6,557 nucleotides of DNA, taken from the NCBI GenBank assembly GCA_937916415.1, contig CALGGH010000225.1, positions 1 to 6,557 of the forward strand. The letters are read 5' to 3'. The stretch comes from an uncultured Lachnospiraceae bacterium. Its GTDB lineage: Bacteria > Bacillota > Clostridia > Lachnospirales > Lachnospiraceae. The notes beneath the pieces are model-generated. The model ran no database searches. It saw only the letters and a list, made by a program, of their open reading frames with translations, and was not told where the DNA came from. This document shows positions 5,708 through 6,557 of the stretch, in pieces; the stretch's first letter is position 1, and each line of letters starts with the position of its first letter. The translations under genes were made by a program, and so were the position numbers.

Positions 5708-6085
5708 ATGGTAGTACAGCACAATTTAACAGCAATGAACTCAAACAGAATGCTTGGTCTTACTCAGTCAACCCTTACTAAGAGTACTGAGAAGCTCTCT
5801 TCCGGTTACAAGGTAAACCGTGCAGCGGATGATGCAGCAGGGCTTGCTATTTCCGAGAAGATGAGACGTCAGGTGAGAGGCCTGACCCAGGCTTCCGCTA
5901 ACGCGCAGGACGGCATCTCCAATACCTTCTCCATCATACCCGACGCGCTGGGCAAGGGCTTCGACGTCATGCTCGACGAGCTCGACCTGGGCGACGCCGG
6001 CCTGGACATCTCCATCGAGAACGACGTGGCGTGCGCGAGCTGCGCGCCCAACGAGCCCGCCTACGACGAGGACTTCGGCGCGTAG
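5708..6085 (+). CDS. Flagellin N-terminus in chimeric reading frame
   Basis: The true start is 5708: AGGAGG (5695-5700) lies 7 bases upstream, and an in-frame GTG at 5645 lies inside the leader. The first 71 residues are the conserved D0/D1 start of bacterial flagellin, the filament subunit exported by the flagellar type III system: VVQHNLTAMNSNRML, T-E-K-L-S-S-G-Y-K-V-N-R-A-A-D-D-A-A-G-L-A-I, E-K-M-R-x-Q-V-R-G-L, and N-A-Q-D-G-I-S. A flagellin should continue with a second helical segment such as L-V-Q-T-A-E-G-A-L and run for 250-500 residues. Instead, from 5921 the frame encodes 54 residues of pyruvate formate-lyase and stops at 6083. G/C at third codon positions jumps from 30 of the first 64 codons to 52 of the last 54. 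The open frame is therefore a composite: 5708-5920 is flagellin and the rest is foreign. FliS and FliD are its expected partners. Confidence 0.9.
   Translation: MVVQHNLTAMNSNRMLGLTQSTLTKSTEKLSSGYKVNRAADDAAGLAISEKMRRQVRGLTQASANAQDGISNTFSIIPDALGKGFDVMLDELDLGDAGLDISIENDVACASCAPNEPAYDEDFGA
5901..5920. other. Chimeric junction between two genomes (probable assembly join)
   Basis: These 20 bases encode (N)-A-Q-D-G-I-S in flagellin and (Y)-A-Q-D-G-I-S in pyruvate formate-lyase, the point where one protein family becomes the other. Base composition and codon use change here within a few codons. The exact extent of shared identity cannot be seen from one sequence. The last preceding base (5900, A of AAC) would be T if the formate-lyase codon is the usual Tyr TAC, so about 20 bases is the inferred maximum on the left. 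Confidence 0.8.
5903..6085 (+). CDS. pflB: C-terminal end of pyruvate formate-lyase catalytic body, 5'-truncated at junction
   Basis: Formate C-acetyltransferase converts pyruvate and CoA to acetyl-CoA and formate under anaerobic conditions. Visible is the conserved A-Q-D-G-I-S-N-T-F-S-I-I-P-D-A-L-G-K, which in standard enzymes lies ~70-90 residues before the C-terminus, just ahead of the glycyl-radical segment. Here, instead of continuing into N-L-x-x-L-x-D-G-Y, the chain runs through ~42 residues of strongly acidic sequence (many D/E), including A-C-A-S-C-A-P, and stops. Third positions are G/C in 52 of 54 codons after the junction, so the tail is real coding sequence and not an out-of-frame read. 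The active-site Cys-Cys pair and the rest of the body would lie upstream in the source genome and are absent here. The radical domain is supplied by the next gene, 53 bases downstream. Confidence 0.82.
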   Translation, partial: AQDGISNTFSIIPDALGKGFDVMLDELDLGDAGLDISIENDVACASCAPNEPAYDEDFGA

Positions 6086-6138
6086 GACATCCCACGACCA
6101 TGCAGGCAAGGCAAGCGAAGAACCGGAAAGGACCAACC

Positions 6139-6390
6139 ATGCAGACCTCCGACATTCCCGAGAGCCAGGTTGACAACCTCGTGACGATGCTCGACGGCTA
6201 CACCGAGCAGGGTGGCCATCACCTCAACGTGAACGTGTTCACCAAGGACACGCTGCTGGACGCCCAGGAGCACCCCGAGAAGTATCCGCAGCTCACCATC
6301 CGCGTCTCCGGCTACGCGGTGAAGTTCAACAGCCTCACCAGGGCCCAACAGGACGACGTGATCAGCCGCACCTTCCACGAGTCGATGTAG
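6139..6390 (+). CDS. Stand-alone glycyl-radical domain of pyruvate formate-lyase
   Basis: An 83-residue protein matching the C-terminal glycyl-radical domain of pyruvate formate-lyase: D-N-L-V-T-M-L-D-G-Y (12-21), H-H-L-N-V-N-V (27-33), E-H-P-E-K-Y-P-Q-L-T-I-R-V-S-G-Y-A-V (44-61) with the radical glycine at G58, then F-N-S-L-T-R-A-Q-Q-D-D-V-I-S-R-T-F-H-E-S-M at the end. GGAAAGGA (6125-6132) lies 6 bases before the ATG, so it is translated independently. It resembles GrcA/YfiD, which repairs oxygen-cleaved formate-lyase. However, GrcA has a longer N-terminal part and accompanies a complete enzyme, whereas here the upstream body lacks this domain and the two pieces together cover the standard C-terminus without overlap. 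I infer an obligate subunit of a split enzyme. Its glycine would be activated by a radical-SAM activase (PflA), not in the window. An in-frame ATG at 6031 overlaps the upstream gene and adds Arg-rich non-homologous sequence, so it was rejected. Confidence 0.9.
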   Translation: MQTSDIPESQVDNLVTMLDGYTEQGGHHLNVNVFTKDTLLDAQEHPEKYPQLTIRVSGYAVKFNSLTRAQQDDVISRTFHESM

Positions 6391-6423
6391 GCGGCGTCGG
6401 CGTCACACAAGCCATGTGAGAGC

Positions 6424-6455
6424 GGGCGGCTGGGGACATGCATCTCCCGCCGCCC
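6424..6455. terminator. GC-rich hairpin between convergent genes
   Basis: GGGCGGC-T-GGGGA (6424-6436) pairs with TCTCCC-GCCGCCC (6443-6455): 13 positions with one mismatch and one G-T wobble, loop CATGCA. There is no T run on either side. It lies 33 bases after the glycyl-radical gene and 5 bases beyond the stop of the minus-strand gene, where a shared bidirectional terminator would be expected in a high-GC genome. Confidence 0.55.
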
Positions 6456-6460
6456 CGGTG

Positions 6461-6557
6461 TCACCTGCCGGCCTTCTTGACCTGGCGGGCAACGACCCGT
6501 GTGCGGGTGGGCAACTCTCGTACCTCGTGCGGCGGTCTGGTGAGCTGGGTCAGCCTG
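6461..6557 (-). CDS. C-terminal tail of unidentified convergent gene, truncated by window edge
   Basis: Reading the minus strand from the window edge, one frame is open for 31 codons and ends at TGA (complement of 6461-6463). Of the other two, one has a stop near the window edge, and the third stays open but reads as unconvincing low-complexity sequence. Most third positions are G or C, matching the coding bias of the neighbouring formate-lyase genes. The peptide is basic and ends V-A-R-Q-V-K-K-A-G-R. Too little is visible to name a family. The adjacent hairpin in the right place for a terminator supports a real gene end. Confidence 0.4.
   Translation of the reverse strand, partial: RLTQLTRPPHEVRELPTRTRVVARQVKKAGR

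Noticed and set aside
5645..6085. A single novel protein of 146 residues (GTG start) or a natural flagellin-formate-lyase fusion
   Set aside because: The upstream 21 codons lie in the leader, before a strong ribosome site. The abrupt change in codon bias at a motif shared by both families points to an artificial join.
6031..6138. N-terminal extension of the glycyl-radical protein from an ATG at 6031
   Set aside because: It overlaps the well-supported end of the upstream gene in another frame, is Arg-rich and lacks homology. The ATG at 6139 has a good ribosome site and starts at the expected domain boundary.
6083..6138. Sequencing frameshift splitting an intact formate-lyase
   Set aside because: The upstream tail keeps ideal codon bias to its stop and is not homologous to the standard linker. 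No single indel would restore a normal continuous protein.
6061..6378. Long minus-strand open frames across the high-GC end (also 5768-6136 and 5967-6176)
   Set aside because: These are mirror frames of strongly GC3-biased plus-strand genes with clear homology. Their products are low-complexity Arg/Ala/Val-rich sequences without recognisable domains.
1..6557. CRISPR arrays, tRNA or rRNA genes, insertion sequences
   Set aside because: No regularly spaced repeats, no tRNA- or rRNA-like sequence, and no transposase or terminal inverted repeats were seen.

Overview
The window looks like two unrelated pieces of DNA joined near position 5901-5920. Positions 1 to about 5900 form a collinear plus-strand stretch of moderate G+C. 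It resembles a motile Gram-positive Clostridia genome, most likely Lachnospiraceae (Roseburia/Butyrivibrio-like), judging from the flagellin N-terminus, the FlaG-FliD-FliS order and the strong GGAGG ribosome sites. The last ~640 bases are high in G+C with almost exclusively G/C third codon positions. They carry the end of a pyruvate formate-lyase locus from what I infer to be a high-GC actinobacterium (Coriobacteriia is a guess).

Left part. Two surface-glycan genes come first: the C-terminal ~80% of a phosphonopyruvate decarboxylase (cut by the window start) and a LicD-family phosphotransferase. Together they suggest a glycan decorated with a phosphonate such as 2-aminoethylphosphonate. A textbook sigma-28 (FliA/SigD) promoter at 1932-1958 then drives the late flagellar operon flaG-fliD-fliS-(fliT-like): filament-length/cap accessory protein, filament cap, flagellin export chaperone, and a small coiled-coil protein translationally coupled to fliS. 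A perfect 13-bp hairpin sits between fliD and fliS. A 242-base leader follows, with a sigma-A-like and a sigma-28-like promoter. It also has a hairpin exposing AGGA in a CsrA-consensus context and a second such motif on the Shine-Dalgarno, the layout of the CsrA/FliW/flagellin switch. The flagellin gene starts at 5708.

Junction. After 71 flagellin-like codons, the reading frame passes in frame into the C-terminal end of a pyruvate formate-lyase catalytic body. Both proteins read A-Q-D-G-I-S at the join, and the bases encoding it are probably shared. The simplest explanation is a metagenome assembly chimera through about 20 bases of chance identity, not a real fusion gene.

Right part. The formate-lyase body does not continue into its glycyl-radical domain. 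It ends in an acidic tail containing C-A-S-C and stops. After 53 bases, with its own ribosome site, an 83-residue protein carries the missing glycyl-radical domain (RVSGYAV). The enzyme therefore appears to be encoded as two polypeptides, the most interesting biology in the window. A hairpin and the C-terminal tail of a convergent minus-strand gene close the window.
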